Assembly (NCBI GenBank): GCA_047967505.1
Contig: CM106539.1
From: Dipteris shenzhenensis
Lineage: Eukaryota > Polypodiophyta > Polypodiopsida > Gleicheniales
Length of the DNA stretch: 64,000 nucleotides
Direction: 5' to 3' (one strand)
A program made the translations under genes and the position numbers. The notes beneath the pieces are model-generated. The model saw only the letters and a program-made list of their open reading frames with translations, had not been told where the DNA came from and did no database searches. Positions 11,850 to 23,659 of this stretch are shown in pieces. Positions within the stretch are counted from its first letter, which is position 1. Every line of letters starts with the position of its first letter.

Positions 11850-12900
11850 CATTGGTCATGTTAATGTACAATGACTTAAATTAATGCAAGCCCAAAATAT
11901 TGTTGCAGGATTGCCTAAGTTCAAGGTTGCAGAAATACATAAGGTATGTGAAGCCTGTCAATTTTAAAAACAGGTAAGGAAACCATTTCCTAGACATGTT
12001 CAAGAGAGTAAGAGGCCATTGGAATTAATCCAATCTGATGTGTGGACTACTAAAGTTGCATCTATTGGAGGCTATCGTTATTTTGTCACTTTTATTGATG
12101 ACTACAGTAGAAAATTTTGTGTATTTTATGAAAAAGAAAAGTGAAGTGTTTGGGCATTTCAAAGCTTTTAAAGCTATGGTTGAAAAAGAAACAGGCTTGC
12201 AAATAAAATGCCTAAGGTCAGATGGAGGGGGGAGTACCTCTCAAATGAGTTTGCAAGGTTCCTACAGGAGCATGGTATAAAGCAACAATATTCATGCAGT
12301 CATACCCCATAGCAAAATGGACTTGCAGAAAGGAAAAACAGGCATATTGGAGAGGTATCTCGTGCCATGCTTAACGAAAAAGACCTGCCAGATTATTATT
12401 GGGCTAAAGCAGCTGCTACAACAATCTACATAATGAACAGGACTCCCACTACAGCAATACATGGCATGACGCCAGTGGAGAGGTATACTGGTAGGAAACC
12501 AGATATTTCTCATTTGAAAGTTTTTGGTTGCATTGCTTATGTTCATGTGCCAAAGGAGTTGAGATCCAAGTTGGATCCAAAAGCTGAGAAGTGCATCTTT
12601 ATTGGTTATTCTCTGTAGCAGAAAGAGCACTGTGTGCGTGCGTGCATGCATGGAATTAATGATAATGAACAATTAATACCATTGGTTCAAAAATACAACA
12701 CAAAATCTAAGTTTACAGTGAGCAGAGATGTTGTTTTTTATGAGATGAGCAGCTGGTATAAACCAGTAAATGTGATTGATGATGTAGATGCACAAAATGG
12801 TAATGCTGCACAGAATTCACAGCAGCAATCACAAAATATTAGTAGACCTATAGTGTCCTCTAGTAGTGGTTCACATACTTCACCATGGACAGGTAGATTG
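11850..12900 (+). pseudogene. copia integrase region, broken
   Basis: The zinc-binding start (IGHVNVQ...KVCEACQF) is at about 11,850-11,965 and contains a TGA at an expected Arg and a TAA. The catalytic core includes LELIQSDVW at 12,021, then a frameshift near 12,110, then LRSDGGG with a one-base loss in a G run near 12,225. GIKQQYSCSHTP precedes a TAG at 12,310, then QNGLAERKNRHI with the conserved Glu. A further TAG lies at 12,616 before the GKY-like and linker region. Confidence 0.88.
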
Positions 12901-12909
12901 AGATTAGGA

Positions 12910-14750
12910 GGATCTCCTCAAAGCAATGCAGATAGTGGTATGCAAGTATCACAAAAAGGAAGAGAGAAAGTAGATCAGCCCATGGTTGATGTGAATGCAG
13001 GTCACTCTTATGTCGATGGTGAATCTAGTGGCTTAGAACATAGCCTTGATGATGAGTTGGGTATTCCTTCTATTGTTACACCTGGAGTAAGGAAGACAAG
13101 GGATGTTTTGAGAGCACTTGGTAATGAGCCTATTTTGCGCAGGTCTACCACACCTATGTATCCTATGGATAGGCTGAAATATGATGGATTTACAACCATT
13201 CACTATGCCTATATGGTCAAAGTGATACATGAAACCAAACCCACTTCTTTTGAGCAAGCCATGGGAAAAGAAAAATGGGAGAAAGCCATGGATGAAGAAA
13301 TGGATGCCTTGGAAGCAAATACTACATGGGAATTGGTGCCTTTGCCTAAAGACAAGAATGCAATTGGCTGCAAGTGGGTTTACAAGGTGAAGCACAATGC
13401 AGATGGTTCTATGAATAGATACAAGGCAAGATTAGTTGTCAAGGGGTATGCACAGACATATGGCATTGATTATGAAGAAACATTCAGTCCAGTTGCAAGG
13501 ATGGCAACCGTAAGAGCAGTCATTGCTATGGCTACATCAAAGGGATGGTCTTTACATTAGATGGATGTAAAGAATGCCTTCTTGCATGGTGATTTGCAAG
13601 AAGAGGTGTATATGGAGCAGCCACTAGGTTATATTCATGTTGTTCATCCTGAGTTTATTTGCAGGTTGAAGAAAGCCTTGTATGGCTTAAAGCAAGCACC
13701 CAGAGCATGGTCTGACAAGATAGGATAGTATCTTGTCACTATTGGCTTTCAGATTTCCAAGGCAGATTTCTCACTTTATGTAAGAAAAACAGAGAAAGGC
13801 ATTATGTTGCTTGTCATTTATGTTGATGATTTGATCATCACAGATAAAGATATCCTTCATGTGAAAATGCTATTGAAGCAGAAGTTTGAGATGAAGGATT
13901 TGGGAGAGCTGTGTTACTTCTTGGGCATTGAGGTGATTAGATCCACAAGTGGGATATGGCTCTTGCAAAGGCAGTATGGATTGGACATGCTGTCCAAATA
14001 TGGGATGACAGGCTGTAAGCCTATTTCAGTTCCTTTGGAGCAAAATGTGAAGTTGAGCGTAGATGCAGGTTAGCTTCTGGAAGACCCTACTATGTACAGA
14101 CGCATAGTAGGAAGTTTGATTTATATGACTATTACCAGGCCAGATTTGAGCTATGTTGTTGGGTTGGTAAGTCAGTTTATGGAGGCTCCAAGGAAACCGC
14201 ATTTGGATGTGGCTAGATGCATACTGAGGTACATGAAGTCCACATTGTAGTATGGACTATTTTATGAGACTGGGGTTCAGATACGGTTGCATGGATACAC
14301 TGATGCTGATTGGGTTGGTAGTATTTCTCATAGACGATCTACCAGTGGATATGTGTTCTCTTTTGGGAGTGTTGTAGTCACTTGGAGCAGCAAGAAATAG
14401 CCTACAATTGCCTTGTCGAGCACAAAGGCTGAGTACAGGGGTGCAGCAATGGCTACATGTGAGGTAGCTTGGTTGCGTAAGCTACTTTATGATATGCATT
14501 AGTCTACAGATGGGGGCCAGTTGTCATTTATTGTGACAACATGAGTAGTATACACTTGGCAAATAACCCAGTCTATTATGCTAGAACAAAGCACATTGAG
14601 GTGCATTATCACTATGTGCGGAAAAAGATTCTAGTAGGTTTTATTAATCTAGTTTATGTCAGCACAGAGGATCAGGTAGCTGACATATTCACGAAGGCAT
14701 TGGGTGCAAAGAAGCTGCGCAAGTTCAGTTTGTGCAAGAATTGGGATTGA
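12910..14750 (+). pseudogene. copia reverse transcriptase and RNase H, broken
   Basis: RT begins around WELVPLPKDKNAIGCKWVYK (13,330). The catalytic Asp motif [12 protein letters not shown] follows a TAG at 13,558, and the YVDD box is at 13,820. RNase H has YTDADWVG (14,299), STKAEYRG (14,419), and a final block TKHIEVHYHYVR and DIFTKAL (14,590-14,700) ending at 14,748. TAG codons at 13,558, 13,726, 14,071, 14,248, 14,398 and 14,500 all stand where Gln is usual. A one-base shift near 14,515 separates the last block. Confidence 0.93.
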
Positions 14751-14754
14751 GCTC

Positions 14755-14763
14755 GAGGGGGAG
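14755..14763 (+). other. Polypurine tract of the copia element
   Basis: GAGGGGGAG immediately precedes the 3' LTR, just downstream of the RNase H stop. This is the expected position of the plus-strand priming site. Confidence 0.8.
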
Positions 14764-15118
14764 TGTTGAGATATCGAGCTCCACTCATGATATGCCAGGG
14801 TGACCGTTGTGCATTTATGTCACCGACTTGTTAGCTACAGATGCAGTTGGTACACAACCCATGAATAATAGCTGGATGATAGCTATCTTTATATACTCTA
14901 GTTAGTGGCTCAGTTAGTATGCCACCTAGGTTAGCTGAGTTTTGTTTGAGACCCACATATAGGGTTCACCTATTTCTTTTGTACTTAGAGAGAGTTCTTT
15001 TGGCTTTCACAACTAAGAAGAAAAAAACTTTCAGCCTCCACCTTTGTGTGTATTCCCCCATTGTGTATGTGAGAAAGATGCAAGTGAGACTCCTTACTCC
15101 TCTCCCACTCTCTTCACA
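14764..15118 (+). repeat. 3' LTR of the copia element, about 355 bp
   Basis: Begins TGTTGAGATATCG just after the polypurine tract and ends ...CTTCACA. The end is set by the junction with AAAAAGTCCC, which continues the sequence homologous to 27.4 kb. A TATA-like TTTATATACTC lies at about 14,889. The ORFs inside it are not called. Confidence 0.88.
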
Positions 15119-15640
15119 AAAAAGTCCCACTCAGTGTTTCGTGGACTGTCCCTATAAAAAAGTTGAAACATACCATTTTTTTAGGTAACTAGTTAGAGGA
15201 AGGAGGAGTTTGGAGAAGCAACTTTTCAAAGGGATTGGATTGATACAAACAAGGAGAAAGCATAAGCCTACAAACAAGGAGAAAGAGGAGGAAGAGAAAT
15301 ACCAAAAAGAGAAGAGGTGAGTCTTCTTTCTTTCACCAAATCTCATTTTTTGTCCTTGACCTCTGAAAATCAAGCATGAAAATTAGCACATAGGCTTAGC
15401 AATACAAGGAGAAAAATGCTTCAACACTCACAAAACAAAATCTCACAAAAAATGAACCTACATTGCTTAAAGAGACACACCTTATTGAAAAACTTCCTTT
15501 CACACAAGCAAAGAGGGAGAAGGGTGGAGAGGGAGCACAAGTGTTGGGAGAGGGGCTAGGTAGGGGTGAGGAATGTGGGGAATAGAGAGGAGGAAAGCGA
15601 GGTCATCGAATATAAGGTGGGAGGAGAGATTTTTGTTGAG
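15119..15640 (-). other. Right half of the split transposon leader region
   Basis: Read on minus, matches 26,890-27,430 nearly throughout: GTTTCGTGG, AAGTTGCTTCTCCAAACTCC, CTTATGCTTG, the TTTGCTTGTG region and the GGAGAGATTTTT end. On plus it carries AGAGAAATACCAAAAAGAG...GGTGAGTC. Homology stops at about 15,640, where a gypsy relic abuts. Confidence 0.78.
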
Positions 15641-15960
15641 TCCAATTTTGTTTGACCTTTGCCTAACACCACCGCAACTAGGGTCATCCCAAAAGGAAGT
15701 TGTACTTTGGCCAAGGACCTCCATACTGAGCACCATGAATGAAACTATAAAATCAATTCTGGTAACCTCCATGCACACATCTCGCAGCATGCCTAGAGGA
15801 TGTACTCTCCACTGGTCAGCCATTCAGACCAAAAATAGCACCGGCTCCCATTGAGTCCAGCTCAATTCTTTGCACGTCTATAGGGTGATGATGTTAACCC
15901 TAGATCTGCCATCAACCAATACCTATGAAAAACTTCGTCCATTTATGCTTGCAGAGATAA
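15641..15960 (-). pseudogene. gypsy aspartic-protease-like domain, broken
   Basis: Read on minus: ISASINGRSFS, TAG, VLVDGRSRVNIITL, TAG, TCKELSWTQWEP, then MADQWRVHPLGMLRDV and VSFMVLSMEVLGQS. The layout matches plant gypsy retropepsins, in which the LVDGGSSVN-type active site precedes LGxLxxVxxxV. The D-G-R here differs from the usual D-G-G or D-S/T-G, so activity is unlikely even apart from the stops. Confidence 0.75.
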
Positions 15961-16619
15961 CTAGTATCCGCATGTCAGTGAGACATACTGTTGCAAACTA
16001 GCACTGATGCGGCATGAAAGGCATCCACCTCTAGTGCCAGTGGCACTCCGGTGAGCATCTATAGGAGTTTCTTATGAAATTGCAGCACCAACTGTAGCAA
16101 TCGGACCAATGAAATCTGAATGGGTGCCTCTAGAATGTCTTCCATAGCATCTTTGTTCATCTGGACAGTCGTTCGAGCTATGTGTTCGCCATCGGCAGTT
16201 GTCTAAAGCTTGGTTCCAAAATCGTCTTGGAACTTCTAGTATGACCTCTTGATTGGCTTGGTTCCTACATGATGGTGAGATGCGGTGCCTCCTCAAATTG
16301 GACTTTGTGTACTTTCCTTGCCCTCGAGGTAGATGTCGGCTTATATTCCATTGGGGCCACTTCTTGGACCCAATCAAGCACCTACCACCATCACACCACC
16401 GCTTGGATAGGCCACTAAAGTAATGTTGGTTTCTTCTTGACTTTGGTCTGCATCACTCTGCTTGATTGAGTTACCACATTCACCTTAGATGGAATGGCTA
16501 GGTCATCCTCCACGATTTGTATCATAGATGTGTTGGGCATCTTCCCTGCCATCTTCTGACATTCTTGCTTCTGGCGATCCCATTCTTGACTTTTAGAGAG
16601 CTCATTCTACCACCACTGA

Positions 16620-17720
16620 CCTTCACCTAGGCAAAAGCACGTATTCGCTCGAGGTCCACCTCGTCCTCCACCACCTCATCCATGACCACAACCCCCTCCA
16701 CCGCCACCTCTGGCTGGAGATTGTTCATGAACTTTTGCAGTACCAGCTTAATGCAAATACGTTGCTGTGGGCTCTGTAGAGTTGGTGGTGTTGGCCATTG
16801 AGGTTGGCCTTGTGTGTGTGGGCCATATCCATTGTAGTTGAACTGCTCCATTGTGTGTGTATTAGTCAAGCAAACCGCACACCACTTCTGATTCATCATG
16901 CACTCCATTACAGAATGCCCTAGATTCTTGTAGTGTACACACCAAAGATCTGCATTCCAATGTCCTGCTATTTGACTTGCAGATGCTGCGGAGTTCCTCT
17001 TACCTCCTTTTTGATGTCTTTTTAGGCTTTTTTTTCCCCTCTTCCTCCGATTCATCAGTGCTTTCTTATGATGAAATTTTTGCCGAACTGTCCCTTTTTA
17101 AGGTCTTTTTAGGCTTTTTCTACCTCTGATTCATCACTGCTTTCTTATAATGAAGTTTCTACCAAATTGTTCTCATCTAACTCTTCATCACTATCCATTT
17201 CAGTGCTTTACCCACCTAGATTGCCTGACTAATCAAGTCGTTCAAGGGCAAAGTGACTTTGTCCACCGTTGCCACTACAATCTGCACATCCTTGGCTAGG
17301 CTGTTGATAAAACATTTGTTCCACACCTCCACTACTGGTCATTAAACCACTAGAATCCTTTGCAAAAGTTGGCGATACTAAGCTACATAGTCATCCATAT
17401 TTTGCTCACCTTGTCTCAAGATCCTCAGCCTCTCTAGCATTTGTGGAATCATTTTCTCCTTACAAAATTGCCACAAGAAAGTTACCTTGATTTCATCATA
17501 ATATTGAAAGTGGTTTGAGGCATACTCCACCGATCAATGTAATGTTTTAGCTGCCAACATGGACTCAAAGATTGCCATCTTCTGCACTAAATCCACCACC
17601 CCTGGCAAATTGAGAGCATAAATTTTATCAAACTAGTTACTGGCGGAAGTGGGCACCTAGATCATCATGAGTCTTCCCTTGGAACTTTGTATACTTCACA
17701 TTAGCTATGCCATCTTTGCG
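16620..17720 (-). pseudogene. gypsy gag region, broken
   Basis: The best-preserved block (minus, about 17,505-17,385) reads VTFLWQFCKEKMIPQMLERL then RILRQGEQNMDD, a typical retrotransposon gag domain. Downstream, 16,960-16,840 has two degenerate zinc-knuckle-like motifs: WCVHYKNLGHSVMEC, and WCAVCLTNTHTMEQF, in which the last Cys is Phe. The 142-residue frame 17,055-16,627 covers that part. Basic KRGKKSLKRHQKGGK precedes it. Confidence 0.75.
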
Positions 17721-20700
17721 ACTGGATTGGTTGGAACAATCGAGACAATTGATAATTGTGGCACTGGCCCCCCAATTGCCCTCATCTCACTAGTGGAGTG
17801 AAGAACAGCCCACAAACTACCAACAAGATGCCGCCCGAGCTATCAGTGAAGATGGCTCACTTAACACATGCCGACCTTGCGGAAAGGGATGCACCACATC
17901 GCCCGCACTTAGATTGTGGTTGGCGACAAAGAGAACGCTCCCGAGCATTCACATGCAAGCCACTCTAGCTTGAATTGGGCACCACCATGTCCCAGTATGC
18001 CACCACTAGCATCTTGATTCTTACCGAGTCTGCTGAACATCCCACTCCACATGCAGTTCTCATGTAGAGAGACAGTCTAGGCCAACGGATAGCCTCATTG
18101 TCGGTACTAGCAGATTCGGAGGTCCCTGTAACCTCGTTTGAATTCATGCCATGGGATATGAATGCATGGGTTAGTACCACAATTCAATGAATGAGACAAT
18201 CAATGCCCACATGAAGAAACCAAACTTGATGAACCAACTTGCTTGCTCAATGGCGATCACCAAATCGAGTGTGTTGGGGCCGTGTATTGATCGTAAAAAG
18301 GTCCTCGAGCACAGTGCTAAGTTCTTGTCACAAAGTCAGCCACTGAACCCTCTAGTTGTTGTCGTATCACATGTCATCCCTTCTAGCACTACTGACAAAA
18401 ATAGTGTCTCATAGGGCTCGACGCACACCCCACATGTATGAAACTTATGAGTTAATTGTGGTCACCAATGTGTAACACCCTAAGCTGCAAGCACTATGGA
18501 AAGAAGATAAATGTGCATACTCACACACATGACACAGAGTATGTAGAAAAGAATGAAGACACAGTATAACAAATCTATGAATATGCATAATGATCAAGAG
18601 ACACTTGGTCCTGTGGATATACAACGTATGCAGTTGCAACCACTGAGATTGAAGGGTTGCAGCCACTTGTGCCCCTTGGAATCTATGCTAACCCTGCAGG
18701 CTATTAATGCCTTAACAAAGTAAGAAAAAAATGACAATTAAAGCACCATGGAATGAATACAAGCTGAGAACAACTCTCTGTTGCATTAAGGGGGCCTCGG
18801 CCTATTACAAACTATCATAGCTACAAAGTAGTGCTTTGTGAAATAGCCAAAGCATATGCTCACCTCGACTCAAGACTTAGACTCAACTCTCAACAAGCTA
18901 CTAAGTACAGAATGAGCCCATTCTCCTTTGGGATCATAACTTTAATAGCATAAGACCTTCTACATGACTTGGTGGTTTGGTGAATTGACATCCTAAAACC
19001 TTCCTAGAATCTAATGCAACTACAAGATCAGATTGTACTATCTACTAAATTTTTTGCTATGTAGCCTAGCCACATGGGTGCTCACCACTTGGCCCTTGGT
19101 GACTCAACCTACTTCCTAGTCATCGAGACTCAAGTTGTGTAAAGGTTGACCCACATTCAACATCCATCTTAAAAAATGAAATAATACTGCAAAGTCTAGG
19201 TGATCCATTCCATATAGAAACTTATCAAAATCCCACTCTTTAACCATCATGTTCTTTGGTTAATAGAGTCCATATGCGAGAAGTGAAATACTAAATCTTT
19301 TGTGCCACTAGGCTAGAAATAAAAATATGTGGGGAAGATTCAAGGTTGATAGTACAAAACACACAATGACCAGAAGCAATCCATTGCTTATGTAGTTGGC
19401 CACCCATGGCGCAAGCATGTGACACCTTCCCTTGAAATGGAATCAAATATCACTATCCCTGCAAAAGAACATCCTTCCCCAAGGTCCTACTCTTATGGGT
19501 GTGCCAAATGCTATTACATTTCTAAGTGAGCTAGTGCTTGTCTTTGACCATCATATGATACACTTGATTTGTATGCTAGTCAATGACTTGAGGCTTTTGG
19601 AATGCCCAATCCAACCAGGGATGTTGGATCTCCTCCTAAGGGATGTCAACAAATGAAGCAATGGAACTTTCACCTGCTCCCATAATTGTACATACCTATG
19701 GGGAGCTAAAAAATAGTGCTCGATTTTGTGAAATGATAATAAACTACCTCTATTAGGCAACAAAGCATCTTGGATTTGCACCAACCCCAACCAAGGCATT
19801 TGATTGAATTTGGGCCTCTCAATTGATTTGGTAGGCCACTACAAAAGTCAAGAAGTAGCCAACACCTCACCTGCCAAAGAATTCAATGCCAATTATTGAC
19901 CAAAAGATTTCTACTTTGAATGTTCCAACATCTCCTTCCATGATTCATCAAATGAGAAAGAAGAGATGAAGCCACCACTTGAACCTATTGACAACCATTC
20001 ATGACATTCCACCATGTACCCTCAATATTGTTTTTACCATGTACCAGAGATTTAGTTATTTCCACCCATGGCTCATGCAATCCACACATAGCTTGGAATA
20101 TATGTCGTCACCTAGCAACCATATGCAAATGAACATCTAATAAGGCCACCACCCCACTTGTCTTAGGATTAGTAACATGTTCCCAAGGAATCCATGGTTG
20201 TCTAGTATTAATGCCTTTTTTTTAGGTCCATGGCAAAGCTAGAGGTTTTTGGAGCTTCTCTTTAGCCCCTCTATGTCAACAATTGTGTTCTCATCTTTCC
20301 CTTCTTTGCAAATGATTTCCACAATGAAGATTGTGCTTTTTTGCAAACTTTTCTTTCTAAGGTTCAACAATCCCTCAATTTTGACATGTGGCAGCAATTT
20401 TTGTTAAGGTCTATCCAAGTACATGTGGCATAAATTCGATAACCTTATCACTAAGGTTCTTTCAAAGTTTCTTATGACCTACTCAACTTTGATTGGTCAG
20501 TTTTAACAACCTCTCTTAAACTATTGGCATCACAAAGAAGTTTCTCGCATGAATGTTATTGGATGTCTATCTTGGACCTCAACACCTTTGATAAAGGTCA
20601 TTTTTTTAACAATTCAAGGTTAATTATTTCAAAAAGGGGGAGCTATTTCTACCATATATATTGGCAATATTCCTATTGCTTTTTCAGCTTCTTTGGATTG

Positions 20701-21640
20701 AGAGTTTTTAATTGGCTAGCACTTGGTAATATGACAACCATGCATTAAAGTTCTCTTATTATTGCCAGATTTGTTTGAAAGAAACTACAATCTTGAGAGT
20801 GTATTTGATTCGGAGCAAGATGAGTGCACTCACGCTCATGTTTTGCCACATCTTGATAACAAAAATTTCCAAAATTTTGGTAGAGTCTCGATAACAAAAC
20901 ATTTATAGCATTCATTAAAGAGAGCACTTTCATTATGACAAACTCATAGAAGCCGATCATATTCATGTCCACATTATTTAGTCATTGTGTGATGATGAAT
21001 AAGGTATAACACATACATTGTTTTGACGAGGTCAAGCAACTTTATAAAGTCATCTTAATCAATACACTACTCCTCTATATAGTGTGTTGTCAAGATAACA
21101 CCATGTCTTCTTATATATCCAAAGCCTTATAAAAATCTTGTAAGTAATAAATACCTCTCCCTTAGTTGATATCACTTGATGGTAGTGTAATACTTTTCCC
21201 ATTTTGTATTGAAGGAGAGTGTTGAGATTTATACATCAACGTGATTGGAGTGTTTTGAATCTACATTCACATGATTGTGGATGTGGACCATGCCTACTAC
21301 CAAACCCCCTCAATGCATTGTGATCTTTGCCAAGTTTTTATAAATGAAAGATCCACTCTTCAATTTTTGCTCAATATAAGTTGTTAGTTTTTATATAACA
21401 TGTTATTGGATGTAGATTACATTGTAATATCTTTTGCTCAATTTTTACTCGATGAATTATAGTTGATAATCTGGACGGCACCACCGGGTCTTCAATTACC
21501 ATGGTTGCTCGAATACTTTTTCCCTCATTAGGACTATAGTTTCCTTGTTTTAGGACCAAAATAGCACTAAAATAGCTCCAGCGACCCACTATTATGGTTG
21601 CATGGAGATACATCTAGAAAATACAATTAGACTTTCAGAT

Positions 21641-21802
21641 AATGCAATTGATGATATGGCCCTTGAGGGGTCCCCTCTAGGGGCAAGGGCCATATCAACA
21701 TGCATTAGATAATATCCAAGATGCCACTGGACAGATATGGCATGTTGATATGGACCTTGCCCCTAGAGGGGACCCCTCAAGGGCCATATCATCAATTGCA
21801 TT
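21641..21802. repeat. Long hairpin: 63-bp inverted repeat with a 36-base loop
   Basis: Arms 21,641-21,703 and 21,740-21,802 are complementary at 62 of 63 positions by direct comparison; the one mismatch is in GGCAAGGGCC against GGCAAGGTCC. Each arm contains the internally palindromic GAGGGGTCCCCTC. The loop is 21,704-21,739. No coding frame crosses it. It could be a foldback element, a recent inverted duplication or, if transcribed, a small-RNA precursor. Confidence 0.95.
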
Positions 21803-21959
21803 TTGCTTGGTTGCATAAGGAAATACATTTTCCTTGGTACACAAACATATAACTCCAAGAACCTGTGCTTTGGTTGTCATAGATCTCCTTCTATTTGCTA
21901 GCACGCTAGTCGTCATAGAGCTACTCCTGTAATACATAAAAATAGGTAATAATGGAGCT

Positions 21960-22285
21960 ATATCCAAGAATCAGTGCGGTGGTCGCTCCAATGCAACCTT
22001 GAATTTTGGGCGATGATAGGTCATCAGGCAGACTGCACTGAGGCGATGTTCAAAATGATAGGTTGCATCCCATTATTATGCCAAAACCGGTGCAGTGGTC
22101 TCTTCAAGCCAACTTATGATTTGGATGGCTGCACTACCTACTGACAGGTGGCAAAGCTGTGGCAAAAGTATGTGCAATGATAGGCAGTCAAGCCAGAGAC
22201 TGCGCTGTGGTAGGGTTCAAAATGATAGATTGCATCTCATTATTACTCTAAGAACCAGTGCAGTGGTCTCTCCAAGCCAACATTA
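21960..22285. repeat. Diverged tandem duplication, unit about 170 bp
   Basis: Phrases AAGAACCAGTGCAGTGGTC, CCAAGCCAAC and TCAAAATGATAG.TTGCATC recur in the same order at about 21,963, 22,083 and 22,247, with substitutions and gaps. It reads like three irregular copies of a short unit. Confidence 0.6.
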
Positions 22286-22445
22286 ACCTAAAGGAAAATA
22301 TTCTAATGTTCAATATTGATCTTCTTCATCTACCAAGATGTACTTTGAGTTGTAAAAAAAGGTCCCACCATCTTCAACTCTGATGGTGTGTGACCTTTGT
22401 ACTAAAAATTACCACTCTCAACATGAGACATTTAACAATCCAATT

Positions 22446-22556
22446 AAGCATGTTATAGGCTCCGACTCTGCATAATTAAAGGGATACAAATCTATCAAAT
22501 CTATTAAGCATGTTATAGGCTCCGACTCTACATAATTAAAGGGACACAAATGCAAG
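22446..22556 (+). repeat. Tandem duplication, unit about 60 bp
   Basis: AAGCATGTTATAGGCTCCGA followed by CTCTRCATAATTAAAGGGA occurs at 22,446 and 22,506, with two or three differences. Confidence 0.9.
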
Positions 22557-23106
22557 GGACAAAAAAGCCATATCAATGTCCCCGCCTAAATGCAAAAACA
22601 TTTAAGCATGACCCAAGTCTCACCCAGGTACACTATGAAATACTTATGATTGAGCCTATGATGTGGAAGGGCTCCATCCAAGGCACATAAATATCCTCAT
22701 GCATGAAAACATGGAGCATAGACATGATTGATTATCTTGCTATTGGGAGACATTTTGAAATCTATGATTCTTGGTACCTTGCATGCACGCACACACACAC
22801 ACACTTACTTTCACTTATACTTCTTGTCAAGCTCCCTGACACACCCCTTTAGGGCTATTATTCCCTTTTTTCTTTCACATTTAGTTTTAATGTTTTCCCT
22901 TTTTAAAAATATTTCTTAAAAACCTTCCCCTCATAAATTTTAATAGTAACTTAATAATTTTACATTTTCTTAGGTAAATTGATAGTTGATGGGTCCTTTT
23001 TTAATCCTCATGTAGCTCTTTTTCTTGGTAATTAATTTTCCTATTTTTCTTGACCTTGCCCCTTTTCAAATTATGTACATGCATCTTATAGTAAATTCAT
23101 CGATAT

Positions 23107-23139
<33 letters not shown>

Positions 23140-23239
23140 CCCTTCCTAAGTACTAATTGGAACCACTTGATATATATATATATATAAACACCATATTAGT
23201 AATTTTGGGAAATTCCCAATTCCCACTTTTTTTTAAATT

Positions 23240-23490
23240 CCAAAAATCAAAGGCATTTTGGTTGTTTTGGAAGGAAATTAATATGAAAATCCAAAGATGC
23301 ATTTGAGTTTTTATTTGGCTAAATATTTTTTTTTCCATTGAAATATTGACAATATTATACCATTCTATTCAAACATCAAAGGCATTTTGGTTGATTTGGG
23401 AATGAACTCAATAGAAAAATCTTATATTCAATTATGTATTTGAGTTTTTATTTGGCTAAATATTACATCATTCCATTGAAATATTCCACA
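23240..23490 (+). repeat. Diverged tandem duplication, unit about 140 bp
   Basis: ATCAAAGGCATTTTGGTTG, ATTTGAGTTTTTATTTGGCT and CCATTGAAATATT occur in the same order at about 23,247 and 23,375, so the segment is duplicated head to tail. Confidence 0.8.
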
Positions 23491-23659
23491 CATGCTCATA
23501 TAATTGCCATGCATTGTGAACCCAAACATTGTGAACTTTCTCAAGAAGAATATAGTATTAAGCAATACTTTTGATATTCAAGTGATTCATTGATTTTAAA
23601 ACATATGGCATGGAAATTAAATTGGGAGTATACCAATAGCATGACAATGGTCTTACATC

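Larger units (their letters stand above)
9968..15123 (+). mobile_element. Ty1/copia LTR retrotransposon, decayed, with boundaries fixed by an empty-site copy
   Basis: The element runs from 9,973 (TGTTGAGATATCG) to 15,118 (CTTCACA). Domain order gag, protease, integrase, RT, RNase H is that of Ty1/copia. The homologous uninterrupted sequence near 27,430 reads CTAGAAAAGTCCC on the minus strand; here CTAGAAAA precedes the element and AAAAAGTCCC follows it. This gives a likely 5-bp target duplication, GAAAA/AAAAA, with one substitution. The coding part carries at least 13 in-frame TAG codons and several one-base indels, so it is dead. No second copy of the RT domains lies within it. Confidence 0.93.
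15641..18471 (-). mobile_element. Ty3/gypsy-type gag-protease relic
   Basis: Minus-strand remnants in order: gag (about 17,700-16,620), a linker, then an aspartic-protease-like domain down to 15,641, where the element is cut off before any RT. On the minus strand the possible 5' LTR end lies at 18,471 (TGTTACA, with TTGGTGACC next as a primer-site-like start). Frames carry many stops, mostly TAG. Confidence 0.75.
18472..23640. other. Anonymous intergenic region
   Basis: No gene I can support. The part up to roughly 21.2 kb could include the LTR of the gypsy relic, but no second LTR copy is visible to prove it. Listed separately: the hairpin at 21.64 kb and small tandem duplications at 21.96, 22.45 and 23.24 kb. 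Simple repeats are (CA)n at about 22,787-22,804 and (AT)n at 23,107-23,137 and 23,170-23,186. Confidence 0.5.
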
